Below are positions 1-7,986 of a stretch of 64,000 nt of DNA, one piece after another (within the stretch, counting starts at the first letter, position 1; the number at the start of each line of letters is the position of its first letter). The notes under the pieces are model-generated. The model was not told the DNA's origin. It was given only the letters and a program-made list of their open reading frames with translations, and did no database searches. The stretch covers positions 1 through 64,000 of the forward strand of contig JAAHFN010000037.1 of assembly GCA_010672965.1 (NCBI GenBank). Direction: 5' to 3'. Position numbers and translations under genes: made by a program. Source of the DNA: Oscillatoria sp. SIO1A7. GTDB lineage: Bacteria > Cyanobacteriota > Cyanobacteriia > Cyanobacteriales > Laspinemataceae.

Positions 1-9
1 TCATCCCCC

Positions 10-196
10 CAATGCCCAATTCCAATGCCCAATGCCCAATGCCCAATGCCCAATGCCCAATGCCCAATGCCCAATGCCCAATGCCCAATGCCCAATGCCC
101 AATGCCCAATGCCCAATGCCCAATGCCCAATGCCCAATGTCCAATGTCCAATGCCCAATGCCCAATGCCCAATGCCCAATGCCCAATGCCCAATGC
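10..196. repeat. CCCAATG heptamer tandem array
   Basis: About 25 head-to-tail copies of the heptamer CCCAATG fill this stretch, with occasional TCCAATG variants. All three forward frames stay open because 7 is not a multiple of 3 and the unit has no stop, which makes spurious proline/asparagine/cysteine-rich reading frames. Shorter runs of the same heptamer recur near 2460, 10100, 10495, 12245, 15775, 15915, 16840 and 17280, so this is a dispersed family in this genome. Confidence 0.95.
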
Positions 197-236
197 CCCC
201 GGTCCCCTTGTCCCCTCGTCCCTTCTACCTCTTCCC

Positions 237-659
237 ATGTTGCAAGATCCGACAATTCGCAATCCTATTGCTATCGGTTTTGGCGCGATCGCCGGAGCCT
301 TGAGCCGCTACTATCTCACCCTATGGTTTGCCCAGCGCTTCGGCGTTCTCTTTCCTTATGGTACTTTTTTCATTAACATCACCGGCTGTTTCGGTATGGG
401 CTTTTTTGTGACTTTATTCCCAATACCATCGGCAAGTATCTCCCCAGAAATACGCTTATTAGTTGCTACTGGCTTCCTGGGTGCCTATACTACTTTCTCT
501 ACTTATAGCTTAGAAACTTTTAGTCTCCTGCGCAATGCCTTAAATGGAGGAGAGAGCTGGCGCAGCTTTCTGCCTGCAATTGTTTATTGGCTCGGCAGTG
601 CCGTACTGGGAATTATCGGCATCCTCATGGGTGCAGTTTTGGCAAGACTTATCAAGTAA
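237..659 (+). CDS. crcB: Fluoride channel CrcB/Fluc
   Basis: Encodes a 140-residue inner-membrane protein of the CrcB/Fluc family, which exports fluoride as a dual-topology dimer. Four hydrophobic segments are visible, with the family motifs [12 protein letters not shown] near the N-terminus, [14 protein letters not shown] in segment 2, and [15 protein letters not shown] in segment 3 (the Phe-box and Thr/Ser-rich region). The open frame extends upstream into the CCCAATG array, but those residues are repeat-translated, so the ATG at 237 (MLQDPT) just before the first conserved segment is preferred. No strong ribosome binding site precedes it. No second crcB copy and no fluoride riboswitch were recognised nearby. 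Confidence 0.93.
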   Translation: MLQDPTIRNPIAIGFGAIAGALSRYYLTLWFAQRFGVLFPYGTFFINITGCFGMGFFVTLFPIPSASISPEIRLLVATGFLGAYTTFSTYSLETFSLLRNALNGGESWRSFLPAIVYWLGSAVLGIIGILMGAVLARLIK

Positions 660-668
660 ATTTATAGT

Positions 669-763
669 ATAGGACTTACGCAAATTGTGGAGATGCGCCC
701 TAAGTGTAGGGGTACTCCGGCCGTTGATCCCTACCAGATATAGAGCCCATGCGTAAGTCCTAT
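669..763. mobile_element. MITE-like element, family A (AGGACTTACGCA ends)
   Basis: About 95 bp bounded by perfect 12-bp inverted ends, AGGACTTACGCA at 671-682 and TGCGTAAGTCCT at 750-761, with TA on both outer sides as a possible target duplication. It contains no reading frame. Related copies lie at 10227-10314, 16577-16763 and 17356-17442, and isolated ends occur near 1308, 9022, 16942 and 45330. The structure fits a non-autonomous transposon relic. Confidence 0.7.
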
Positions 764-840
764 AGGAGTTGGGAATGGGGCATAGGAAGAGGCAGGGGGC
801 AGGGGGCAGGGGGCAGGGGGGAAGAGAGGGCAATCGGCGG

Positions 841-1020
841 GTATGTTTTTTAGATTTGGCATTCAAGAGTATCGACCCGAGACGTAGGGGCGACAGCATT
901 CCCGAGATAGCTTTTGCTATACAAAAAATTATTGGATTGGAATGCTTCGCCCCAGAAACCCATGCAGCCCACCGACCGCGCTCCTGCGAGGAAATTATAA
1001 AAAACATACCCTTGAAAGGG
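841..1020 (+). repeat. Composite repeat B (GGGGCGACAGCATTCC ends)
   Basis: The core is an imperfect inverted repeat, GTAGGGGCGACAGCATTCCC facing GGAATGCTTCGCCCC, preceded by TTTTTTAGATTTGGCATTCA and followed by ACATACCCTTGAAAGGG. The same arrangement recurs inverted at about 14440-14606 and 15809-15902, and in a shorter form at 14681-14755. No reading frame is conserved, so this is probably a non-coding dispersed element. Confidence 0.65.
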
Positions 1021-1101
1021 AAGAGAGGGGAAGGGGGGCAGGGGAATGCGCGAATTTTGAATTTTGAATGAGAGAATTCCGCGCAGCGGCACTAGGCTAG
1101 A

Positions 1102-1260
1102 GGTGGGTTGGGAGGAGCATTTCAATTTTGAAGCGGACGCCGCAAACACGCCTATAGGCGCAAGCCGCTCCTAAAAGGCAGCCTGGCGCGGCTATACAAA
1201 CGAAGCCCAGAGGGCTGCTCTGTTACAAAAGTGAAATGCTCCCGGTGGGTTGGGAGGAGC
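1102..1260. mobile_element. MITE-like element with GGAGCATTTCA ends and flanking direct repeats
   Basis: GGAGCATTTCA at 1114-1124 faces TGAAATGCTCC at 1232-1242, giving 11-bp perfect inverted ends. The 17-mer GGTGGGTTGGGAGGAGC occurs at 1102-1118 and again at 1244-1260, so the element sits between two direct copies. A related GGGAGCATTTCA end occurs at about 1509 plus 40 kb, near 41509. The interior has no reading frame. Confidence 0.55.
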
Positions 1261-1359
1261 TAGAGAGAGTTTGGTGCGCGGTGCGGCACCCTACAAATAC
1301 TGTCTATGCGTAAGTTCTAGAATAGAGAGAATAGACCGAAATTCATACATGATGGAGCT

Positions 1360-2268
1360 ATGAGCAAGCAAGTAACTGCAAACGATCGCACGTCTATACC
1401 TCTAGTAGCAGTAGGTCTCGCTCTGATGCTCTGCATTATTTTTGCCAGCGGTATGGTTGCTGCCAAAGTGGGTCTAAGGCAATTTCCGCCCCTGTTTTTC
1501 GGTGCTTTAGTTTTTACTTTGGCCAGCGGAGCGCTCGGGGTTTATGCCCGGATTCTGGGAGAAGAACTACAACCGCCTTCTCTAACAATTTGGCGATCGC
1601 ACTGCATTTCCGCCCTTCTCTTTCTACTAGCTAAGGTAGCTCTGCTGGGGGGATTGCAATGGACTTTATCGATACGAGCCAGTGTTTTTATGGCGATTTA
1701 TCCGTTTTTTGTCGCCATCTTCAATAGCCTAATTGCTAGACAAGAGCGGCTGAAAGGAAGTAAATTAGTCGGTCTGTCCTTGACATTTGCTGGGGTAGTA
1801 ATTGCTTTTAGCGATCGCCTCGCTCTGGGGAGCGGTGCCAGTTGGTTGGGAGATAGCTTAGTCATACTCTCCTCTGTCTTCCTAGCCTTGATAGTCTTGC
1901 ATCTTCGCCGAGTAACTCGCTCGGTTTCTAGCATCCAAGCTATCTTTTGGCAAATGGTCTTGAGTTTACCCATGTTTTGGCTAGGAGCCTTTATCTTCGA
2001 GTCTCCTCTCACCTTTCCCCAGTTTTCCATCTCTTGGTTGGCGATCGCTTATAACGCTCTAGTTACCAATTCTATCGGTCTGGCCTTGCGAGCCGAGTTA
2101 TTTCGTCGCTATAGCGCCAACACTATCTCCTCATTTTTGGCTATTGTTCCCATAATTGGCCTAGGGCTCGGTCACTTGCTGTTAACAGAACCTTTGACTT
2201 GGACTGTGGCAATTGGCGGCGCGATCGTTTCCTTCGGCGTCTTCGTTGTTTATCGCTCTAAAAACTAG
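1360..2268 (+). CDS. EamA/DMT-superfamily transporter
   Basis: A 302-residue, very hydrophobic protein with about ten membrane segments arranged as two EamA half-repeats (roughly residues 15-150 and 160-298), the hallmark of the drug/metabolite transporter superfamily. The first half has the GMVAAKVGLRQFPP region and an FMAIYPFFVAIFN segment; the second has SWLAIAYNALVTNSIGLALR and ends in VSFGVFVVYRSKN. Family members export amino acids or other small metabolites, but the substrate cannot be read from sequence. The ATG at 1360 follows a GATGGAGC ribosome binding site. It appears monocistronic, with repeats on both sides. Confidence 0.85.
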   Translation: MSKQVTANDRTSIPLVAVGLALMLCIIFASGMVAAKVGLRQFPPLFFGALVFTLASGALGVYARILGEELQPPSLTIWRSHCISALLFLLAKVALLGGLQWTLSIRASVFMAIYPFFVAIFNSLIARQERLKGSKLVGLSLTFAGVVIAFSDRLALGSGASWLGDSLVILSSVFLALIVLHLRRVTRSVSSIQAIFWQMVLSLPMFWLGAFIFESPLTFPQFSISWLAIAYNALVTNSIGLALRAELFRRYSANTISSFLAIVPIIGLGLGHLLLTEPLTWTVAIGGAIVSFGVFVVYRSKN

Positions 2269-2640
2269 GGTGTAGGGTGTAGGGTGTAGGGTGTAGGGAG
2301 AAGAAACTCTCAAGCGCTCGAACTCAAAACTTCCTGGGTTCCCCAAGTCTCCTTGTCCCCAAGTCCCCAAGTCTCCTTGTCCCCCATGTCCCCAAGTCCC
2401 CAAGTCTCCTTGTCCCCCATGTCCCCAAGTCTCCTTGTCCCCCAAGTCCCCAAGTCCCCCAATGCCCAATGCGAACATACCCAATGCGAACATGCCCAAT
2501 TCCCTTATTTAGGGTGTGGGGTGCACGGTGTAGGGTGTAGGGGGTATTTATTTCTTTTCCCCACACCCCACACCCCACACCCCACACCCCAGTTAATGCG
2601 AACATGCCCAATGCGAACATGCCCAATTCTGTCTTGACAG
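2269..2640. repeat. Mixed tandem repeats (GGTGTAG, CCCCAAGTCTCCTTGT, CCACACC)
   Basis: The gap after the EamA gene begins with GTAGGGT-type repeats immediately after the stop, continues with long CCCCAAGT/CTCCTTGT tandem units (about 2335-2455), then AATGCGAACATGCCC units and a GTGTGGGG/CCCCACACC pair whose complementary runs could fold into a large hairpin (about 2515-2592). No promoter or gene is evident. Confidence 0.85.
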
Positions 2641-2706
2641 AATACTAGCAATTCACTATAGTTTTTGAAGCCTTGGCGAATTGGAAGAGATCCCATACAA
2701 GACAAT

Positions 2707-4200
2707 ATGAAAAAACCCTGGATTTTAATAGTCCTCTTTTTAATATTTATGGCCCTGCCGAGCATTGCTCTGGCTCAGGCCGAAGGTACTGCCTCGGGCG
2801 GTTTTTTGGAAAGCATAGATGCAATTTTTGCCGCGATTGTAGGGGCAATGGAGAGCGTGCTGTTTGTCAGCATCGCTGGCATCCCTCTGATCGTGCTTTG
2901 GCTAATTTGCGGCGCTATATTCTTCACTATCCGCATGGGCTTTATCAACTTTAAAGCCTTCAAGCACGCCGTGGAGGTGGTTCAAGGGCGCTACGACAAT
3001 CCAGAAGAACAAGGAGAACTGACCCATTTTCAGGCCCTAGCGGCAGCACTTTCGGCTACTGTCGGATTGGGAAATATTGCTGGGGTTGCGATCGCCGTCC
3101 AAACAGGCGGACCCGGTGCAGTACTCTGGATGACCCTCGCTGGTTTATTCGGCATGACCAGCAAATTTGTCGAATGTACCCTGGCTCAGAAATACCGCCA
3201 AGTCCTACCCGATGGCAAAATATCCGGCGGTCCGATGTACTATCTATCCAAAGGTCTGGCACAAAAGGGATTCCGTCCCTTGGGCAAGGTCTTGGCCATT
3301 ATCTTTGCCGTCCTCTGTATAGGTGGCTCCCTCGGTGGCGGCAATATGTTCCAAGCCAACCAATCCTATTCGGCGGTTGCCGGAATTATCCCCATACCTA
3401 ATTGGATTTATGGTCTGATAATTGCCGTATTAGTCGGGCTAGTAATTATCGGCGGCATCCAGCGCATTGGGACTGTGGCCGGAGCCTTAGTACCAGCCAT
3501 GTGCCTCATCTACGTCCTAGCCGCTCTCTGGATTTTGGTCACCAATATTCCTCAAATTCCCGCTGCTTTTGGCACTATTTTCCAGGAAGCCTTTTCTCCC
3601 AAAGCTATTGAAGGCGGTTTTATTGGCGTGCTAGTCCAGGGAATTAGACGAGCTGTTTTTTCCAATGAAGCCGGGATTGGTTCTGCTGCCATTGCTCACG
3701 CCGCTGCTCGCACCGAGGAACCGGTTCGAGAAGGGATAGTCGCTTTGCTCGAACCTTTCATCGATACCGTGGTCATCTGTAATATGACTGCTTTGGTAGT
3801 TGTCATTACTGGCGTTTATAAAGACAGCGAGCTTAAGGGAGTGCAAATGACTGCAGAGGCTTTTGGCTCCGCGATTAGCTGGTTCCCCATCATCCTCTCT
3901 TTAGCTGTATTTCTATTTGCCTTCTCCACGATGATTTCCTGGAGTTACTATGGCGAGCGATGCTGGACTTACTTGTTTGGCGAGCCGACGATGCAAATCT
4001 ATCGGGTCATTTTTGTGGTTTGCGTTTTTATCGGCTCCATCGTGAATCTGGGTTCTGTTCTAGACTTCAGCGATATGATGCTGCTAACAATGGCTTTTCC
4101 CAATATGCTGGGGGGCTTTATCCTCTCTAATGAAGTCGCCGCCGACCTCAAAGATTATATGGATCGCCTGAAAAATGGAGAAATGCGAGCCTATAATTAA
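2707..4200 (+). CDS. Sodium:alanine symporter family (AGCS) protein
   Basis: A 497-residue polytopic membrane protein of the alanine or glycine:cation symporter family, which takes up small neutral amino acids with sodium. Diagnostic motifs are GLGNIAGVAIAVQTGGPGA with following WM, and SNEAGIGSAAIAHAAA, both close to the family consensus. Roughly eleven membrane segments follow an N-terminal signal-like stretch (MKKPWILIVLFLIFMALPS) that is longer than in many bacterial homologues. The ATG at 2707 is chosen over an upstream TTG because the signal-like hydrophobic stretch starts here. A strong stem-loop lies 50 bp after the stop. The substrate, alanine or glycine, is inferred only from the family. 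Confidence 0.9.
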   Translation: MKKPWILIVLFLIFMALPSIALAQAEGTASGGFLESIDAIFAAIVGAMESVLFVSIAGIPLIVLWLICGAIFFTIRMGFINFKAFKHAVEVVQGRYDNPEEQGELTHFQALAAALSATVGLGNIAGVAIAVQTGGPGAVLWMTLAGLFGMTSKFVECTLAQKYRQVLPDGKISGGPMYYLSKGLAQKGFRPLGKVLAIIFAVLCIGGSLGGGNMFQANQSYSAVAGIIPIPNWIYGLIIAVLVGLVIIGGIQRIGTVAGALVPAMCLIYVLAALWILVTNIPQIPAAFGTIFQEAFSPKAIEGGFIGVLVQGIRRAVFSNEAGIGSAAIAHAAARTEEPVREGIVALLEPFIDTVVICNMTALVVVITGVYKDSELKGVQMTAEAFGSAISWFPIILSLAVFLFAFSTMISWSYYGERCWTYLFGEPTMQIYRVIFVVCVFIGSIVNLGSVLDFSDMMLLTMAFPNMLGGFILSNEVAADLKDYMDRLKNGEMRAYN

Positions 4201-4249
4201 AGTTTTTAGTTCTGAGCTTGAGAGTTTTGAGTTATAAAAAATGAGAGTT

Positions 4250-4296
4250 ATTCCCTTGAGATGTTTTAGCCTAAGTTTAAAATATCTCAAGGGAAT
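4250..4296. terminator. Long stem-loop after the symporter gene
   Basis: ATTCCCTTGAGAT at 4250-4262 pairs perfectly with ATCTCAAGGGAAT at 4284-4296, and pairing continues inward with wobbles to a stem of about 20 bp closed by a 7-nt loop. No T-run follows, so it may be a factor-dependent terminator, an mRNA-stabilising stem or a mobile palindrome. It lies 50 bp downstream of the symporter stop codon. Confidence 0.5.
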
Positions 4297-4852
4297 CTTA
4301 ATATTATGTCGATCGCATCACTTTGCAAAAGCTCCTCCGGGATAATATCTCGCAAACCCGAGCAGGGTTGAAAATTCCCAGTGGGATCGCTTCGGAATTG
4401 TTGAGCGATCGCCTGGACGAGCTGGTGATAATGGCCCTTTGCTAATGACAGTTGGGGCAGCATTGGCGGCAAGTTGCGAGGCACATTACCGGAGGTTATC
4501 CAAATCTACAGGATCTGGGCAAAGGGACCTATCTTAAATATTCTGCTGGCCATCTGAAGTTTGTATATTTTTGTAACAATTATCGATTGGTTAAGGTGCG
4601 ATCGGTTACTATATGCTTACTGGCATTATTCAGAAAACTTAACTGATGTGCATGGTAGGAGCCCATACTGCCCCAGAATCGGCGTAGATTCTGTGGTTGT
4701 TTGTGAGTTCGGCGCATTACCGGAGTTGTTATCCCAATCTGGAGCTGACAGTTTGGTTCGCACGAACGCTAATCGTACAGATTGGGTCTTACAGTCACCG
4801 CAGACAGTTTCTGTTAACAAACATCCTTTTCAGGAAAAATGGAGGACTATTC
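4297..4852. other. Gene-poor gap upstream of the 148-residue unknown gene
   Basis: No gene is supported. On the minus strand 4287-4484 there is an open stretch (HYHQLVQAIAQQFRSDP, GLRDIIPEELLQSD) that has protein-like composition and could be the tail of a decayed gene, but no family is recognised and it has no ribosome binding site. The region just before 4853 contains an AT-rich stretch and presumably the promoter of the next gene. Confidence 0.5.
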
Positions 4853-5299
4853 ATGTCAACTGTAGATATTGCTTGGCAACAATTCAACATCGCAGGAGCT
4901 GAGGAAAAAATTCAAGCAGTTCCAAAACTTAGCGATGTGTTTTCTCCCCCGCATCACGGTCCGCGTAATATTCCAATCTCGGTTCAATTGCTCGAAAACT
5001 TAGACAATCAACCTGAGTATAGCTATGTGCATTTTCCAATTGTCCGTACTGGCAAATATGCAATTTATCTAGATACTCCTGGTGTCTTTCACGGTTTTAT
5101 TTATGGCGGTACTAATCAGAATACCGGAACTGGGACAGAAATACCGATAACTAAAACAAGTAAAGGGAGTTTTCAAGAAGGTTTCGTTAGTCAGAATGAC
5201 ATTATTTTTAATCAAAACGATCCTCAACCAATAGCTATCCGGCTAAAAAATACTCAACCAGGCAAGACTATTAAATATATTGTATCGCTCTTTACATAA
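4853..5299 (+). CDS. Conserved-looking small protein of unknown function
   Basis: A 148-residue soluble protein without a signal peptide or membrane segment. The start at 4853 (MSTVDIAWQQFNIAG) is fixed by a strong GGAGGA ribosome binding site at 4841-4846; the open frame upstream lacks one. The sequence is rich in aromatic and beta-forming residues (YSYVHFPIVRTGKYAIYL, PGKTIKYIVSLFT), resembling an all-beta sandwich such as pre-peptidase C-terminal-like folds, but this is only a visual impression. It stands alone, flanked by repeat-rich gaps. No function is assigned. Confidence 0.7.
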   Translation: MSTVDIAWQQFNIAGAEEKIQAVPKLSDVFSPPHHGPRNIPISVQLLENLDNQPEYSYVHFPIVRTGKYAIYLDTPGVFHGFIYGGTNQNTGTGTEIPITKTSKGSFQEGFVSQNDIIFNQNDPQPIAIRLKNTQPGKTIKYIVSLFT

Positions 5300-5530
5300 C
5301 GATCTGTAGGAGAAGATATTGTAGTTAGATAGCCTATCTCGTAGGGTGCGTTAGCAGGGAGCAATCTATTAATAAATGGATAATCTCTGCTCCTGCGTAA
5401 CGCACCAAAACCTTTTGCGGAAGCAATCTAGCCACAGCAGCAAGACGTGTTAACAATAGCGGACGTACCACAGGACTAGCTCAACTGATCCTGGAATGTT
5501 TCCCTGCCTAGCCCTATGCTAAACCGAATA
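5300..5530. other. Gap after the unknown gene
   Basis: Nothing coding is seen. The sequence contains GTAGGGTGCGTTAG and a matching GTAACGCACC about 65 bp later (an inverted repeat around 5341-5406), then unremarkable sequence up to the first 92-bp direct repeat. Confidence 0.5.
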
Positions 5531-5622
5531 GCTCTCCCGAAAAATTCGTAGCCGCCACTGAACTTGTCAGAGCGTGAGGTGTTTACCTGGTGCGATCGCA
5601 GACATTTTGTAAGAGCGATCGC
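5531..5622 (+). repeat. 92-bp direct repeat, copy 1
   Basis: An exact 92-bp duplication of 5843-5934. It starts GCTCTCCCGAAAAATTCG and ends TAAGAGCGATCGC, with an internal HIP1 site. A 40-bp part of it recurs at 6556-6595. The two full copies flank a decayed gene fragment on the minus strand. Confidence 0.95.
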
Positions 5623-5811
5623 TTACCATTCGCGTTGTTTAGGACGAATTTCAAATTCAGAACGCGCACGAAAGAAACAGACATCGAATTCAAAGAAAAA
5701 ATTAGCCTGTCCCAAGATCGAGGGTACATTAGTTGCTTGTGTCCAAGCAAATGCCAGATCGACCGTCGGAAATGAACTAACTCGAACATTAACAACGACT
5801 GCACGAGCTTC
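5623..5811 (-). pseudogene. C-terminal remnant of a retropepsin-like protein
   Basis: Read on the minus strand, an open stretch of 62 codons ends with VDLAFAWTQATNVPSILG, then QANFFFEFDVCFFRARSEFE, then IRPKQREW and a stop. This matches the C-terminal part I associate with a cyanobacterial aspartyl-protease-like hypothetical family (ILGQ.NFF.EFDVCF pattern). The N-terminal two thirds, including the catalytic DTG region, are missing and a stop codon lies directly upstream at 5812-5814. It sits between the two 92-bp direct repeats. It is probably a dead fragment; the family assignment is from memory of the motif. Confidence 0.55.
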
Positions 5812-5842
5812 TTATTTTATAACGAGAACGCGCTCGCGCTCG

Positions 5843-5934
5843 GCTCTCCCGAAAAATTCGTAGCCGCCACTGAACTTGTCAGAGCGTGAGGTGTTTACCT
5901 GGTGCGATCGCAGACATTTTGTAAGAGCGATCGC
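5843..5934 (+). repeat. 92-bp direct repeat, copy 2
   Basis: Identical to 5531-5622. It precedes the toxin-antitoxin pair; together with the partial copy at 6556-6595 it brackets that pair. Confidence 0.95.
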
Positions 5935-6001
5935 GCGGCTTAACTTCCATCACAGACAGAAGCGCGATCGCACTGCATAAAACCCGAGTTAGCTTTCGAT
6001 A

Positions 6002-6292
6002 TTAGATACGAGCTTTCCAATATTCTGGTTCTCGGTGAAGATGAGCGACAGCAATAATGATAATGTCATCATTTTCTATCGTGTAAATAATCCCATAGGG
6101 AAATTGTTTGGTTTGACAGCGACGAACTTCCGCATCTAATAAAGACCAACCCAAAGGAAATGCAACAATTCGTTCAATGGTCGATAGCACTTCATCGCGA
6201 AAATCTTTTCCCAATCCAGTGCGCTGTTTTTCATAATACTTGACCGCTTCTCGGAGTTCGCGACGTGCAGCGCTTAAAAATTTAACGTTCAA
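6002..6292 (-). CDS. Type II toxin, ParE/RelE superfamily
   Basis: A 96-residue protein with the ParE/RelE plasmid-stabilisation fold: an N-terminal helix pair (AARRELREAVKYYEKQRTGL), a GKDFRDEVLSTIERI helix and a C-terminal beta region (RCQTKQFPYGIIYTIEND) ending HLHREPEYWKARI. Members either cleave mRNA on the ribosome or poison gyrase; sequence alone does not decide between them. Its start overlaps the stop of the upstream antitoxin gene by four bases (ATGA), the usual coupled arrangement. The pair lies between copies of a direct repeat, which suggests it moved as a unit. Confidence 0.88.
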   Translation of the reverse strand: MNVKFLSAARRELREAVKYYEKQRTGLGKDFRDEVLSTIERIVAFPLGWSLLDAEVRRCQTKQFPYGIIYTIENDDIIIIAVAHLHREPEYWKARI

Positions 6293-6510
6293 AAAGATCT
6301 TAACTCCTCAAACACTTGTTCTGCTGGAATTGCTTCTAATTCACCCCTGCGATATGCTTGCAAGCGATCTTGAGACTCGCTTAACCAGAGACGATCCAAA
6401 CGGGAATCGGGTCGATCTAAACTGGACACTAAAGCATCAATTAAGGCTGCTCTTTCAGTGGGAGATAAGGTTAATGCTTCTTGCAGCACCTTTTGAGTTG
6501 GTTCGAGCAT
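6289..6510 (-). CDS. Type II antitoxin, addiction-module component family
   Basis: A 73-residue acidic protein preceding the ParE/RelE-like toxin. It fits the short addiction-module antitoxin family (TIGR02574-like): an N-terminal LTLSPTERAALIDALVSSLD segment resembling L.L...ERA.L...L..SL, followed by a toxin-wrapping tail with WLSESQDRLQAYRRGELEAI, the xExxxRxxxxxxGExxx pattern of this family. It probably neutralises the toxin and represses the operon. The four-base ATGA overlap with the toxin gene indicates translational coupling. Confidence 0.88.
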   Translation of the reverse strand: MLEPTQKVLQEALTLSPTERAALIDALVSSLDRPDSRLDRLWLSESQDRLQAYRRGELEAIPAEQVFEELRSF

Positions 6511-6555
6511 ACTGAAGATTCTCGCGGAAAGAACATCTTACATTTTAGCATCATT

Positions 6556-6595
6556 CAGAGCGTGAGGTGTTTACCTGGTGCGATCGCAGACATTT
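6556..6595 (+). repeat. Partial copy of the 92-bp repeat
   Basis: Forty bases starting CAGAGCGTGAGGTGTTTACC match the interior of the repeats at 5531-5622 and 5843-5934. It lies just upstream of the antitoxin start. Short AAAACTT/AAAACTC tandem repeats follow (about 6625-6655). Confidence 0.9.
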
Positions 6596-6644
6596 GGTTT
6601 AGCGATCGCACGATACCAGACCCCAAAAACTCAAAACTTAAAAC

Positions 6645-7589
6645 TTAAAACTCTTCCCCTGCATGGTAGGAGCTGCGGACGAGAGGGCCAGAGCGAACGT
6701 GGGAGAAGCCTATTTCGCGAGCAATGTCTCCCAAGCGATCGAATTCCTCTGGCCTCCAGTATTTTTGAACGGGGAGATGCTCTAGGGAGGGACGCATATA
6801 TTGACCCAGGGTTAGGCGATCGCAGCGGACGGCTCGCAAATCTTGCATAGTTTCGATTATCTCCGCCTCAGTTTCCCCATGTCCGAGCATCAACCCAGAC
6901 TTAGTAGGAATATTCGGATTTATTTGCTTGACAATATCGAGTACCTCAAGGGAGCGATCGTACTTTGCCCCTCGCCGCACCGGTCCAGTAAGACGCCTAA
7001 CCGTCTCAACATTGTGGTTATAGCAAGCGGGAACTGCGCGAACCACCGTAGCAATTCGCTCTCGTTGCAATTCTGCTGGGCTTTTGCCATCGGTGAATCC
7101 TCCCCAGAAATCCGGAACCAGTATCTCGATTTGAGTCTGGGGATTTAGCTCTCGCACTGCCTCCATGACGGCGACAAACCAGCCAGCACCGCCATCTGGC
7201 AAATCGTCTCTTGCTACAGAAGTCAGCACTACATAACGCAGACCCAACAACTGTACTGCCTCGGCAACCTTTTGCGGTTCTTGCGGATCTAAGGCCATTG
7301 GCGCATGGCCTTTATCCACTTGACAAAAAGCACAAGAGCGGGTACAAGTAGGACCCATAAGGAGAAAAGTAGCCGTCTTTTGGCTATAGCACTCCCCCCG
7401 GTTGGGACATCGGCCCTCCTCGCAGATTGTGTGGATTTGACGTTGCTTAATTATTTTCTCAACTGTAGAAATTTCACTGGCTTTGCCCAGGGGACGTCTG
7501 AGCCAATCGGGCATAGCTTCTATTTCTGCCTTCAGGGCGCTTTTACGAGATTTGGAGGATTGAGCAAGGGATGCGGTATTGGCAGGCAT
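6645..7589 (-). CDS. lipA: Lipoyl synthase LipA
   Basis: A 314-residue radical-SAM enzyme that inserts two sulfurs into protein-bound octanoyl groups to make lipoyl cofactors for the pyruvate dehydrogenase and glycine cleavage complexes. The auxiliary cluster motif [12 protein letters not shown] and the radical-SAM motif CTRSCAFC are both intact, and the C-terminal serine motif [10 protein letters not shown] that ligates the auxiliary cluster is present. The length is normal for the family. No Shine-Dalgarno sequence is obvious before the ATG at 7589. It appears monocistronic, with a long hairpin (7642-7694) about 50 bp upstream of its start. Confidence 0.97.
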   Translation of the reverse strand: MPANTASLAQSSKSRKSALKAEIEAMPDWLRRPLGKASEISTVEKIIKQRQIHTICEEGRCPNRGECYSQKTATFLLMGPTCTRSCAFCQVDKGHAPMALDPQEPQKVAEAVQLLGLRYVVLTSVARDDLPDGGAGWFVAVMEAVRELNPQTQIEILVPDFWGGFTDGKSPAELQRERIATVVRAVPACYNHNVETVRRLTGPVRRGAKYDRSLEVLDIVKQINPNIPTKSGLMLGHGETEAEIIETMQDLRAVRCDRLTLGQYMRPSLEHLPVQKYWRPEEFDRLGDIAREIGFSHVRSGPLVRSSYHAGEEF

Positions 7590-7986
7590 AGAATAGAAAG
7601 TTAAAATATTCCAGGGCTTGCGGGCAGGGGGTGGAAATTCTCCCTCTGCACCTAAAGCTCAGCTCATTTTAGCGCAAGCTTTAGGTGCAGAGGGGGTAGC
7701 GCGCTCCCAACCCTATCGCCAATTTTCGCCAATTTTAGGCCAATTTTCGTAGGTGTTGGGTTAGGCTAGGGAAGAGTACGACCCTTTCCACTAATTGGTT
7801 TGTAGCCTGCTAAGAGATCCGCTTTAGCTTTCGGCGGGGCTCCCCAGTCCCTCCCAGATAAGAGCCAAAGCTTAACTCCTGGCTCTTTGCTGGTTGCAAT
7901 CTCGATTCGGCGAGCTTATAAGCTCTAAAGTAGAAAAAAGCGTATCTTAAGTTACTTAAGCTTTCACTCAACCAGAGGAGTCAGTC
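7590..7986. other. Divergent intergenic region with stem-loops (lipA / receiver gene)
   Basis: Shared upstream region of lipA (minus) and the receiver gene (plus). CCCTCTGCACCTAAAGCT at 7642-7659 pairs perfectly over 18 bp with 7677-7694 around a 17-nt loop. AGAGCCA at 7861-7867 pairs with TGGCTCT at 7880-7886. GAGCTTATAAGCTC at 7912-7925 is a perfect 14-bp palindrome about 60 bp before the receiver start and could be a regulator site. No gene is present. Confidence 0.6.

Larger units (their letters stand above)
764..1359. other. Gene-free, repeat-filled gap between crcB and the EamA gene
   Basis: No coding region is supported here. The gap holds a short GCAGGGGG tandem run (about 795-822), a copy of composite repeat B (841-1020), GAATTTTGAATTTT repeats near 1051-1071, an inverted-ended element (1102-1260) and a single family-A end near 1308. 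Short open frames on both strands change composition at repeat boundaries and match no family. Confidence 0.7.

Noticed and set aside
12-376. Overlapping forward frames made of MPNAQCP units
   Set aside because: They are translations of the CCCAATG heptamer in all frames and have no family support; only the part from 237 is a gene.
4287-4484. Minus-strand open frame with protein-like composition
   Set aside because: 65 codons, no ribosome binding site and no family recognised; mentioned only as a possible remnant.
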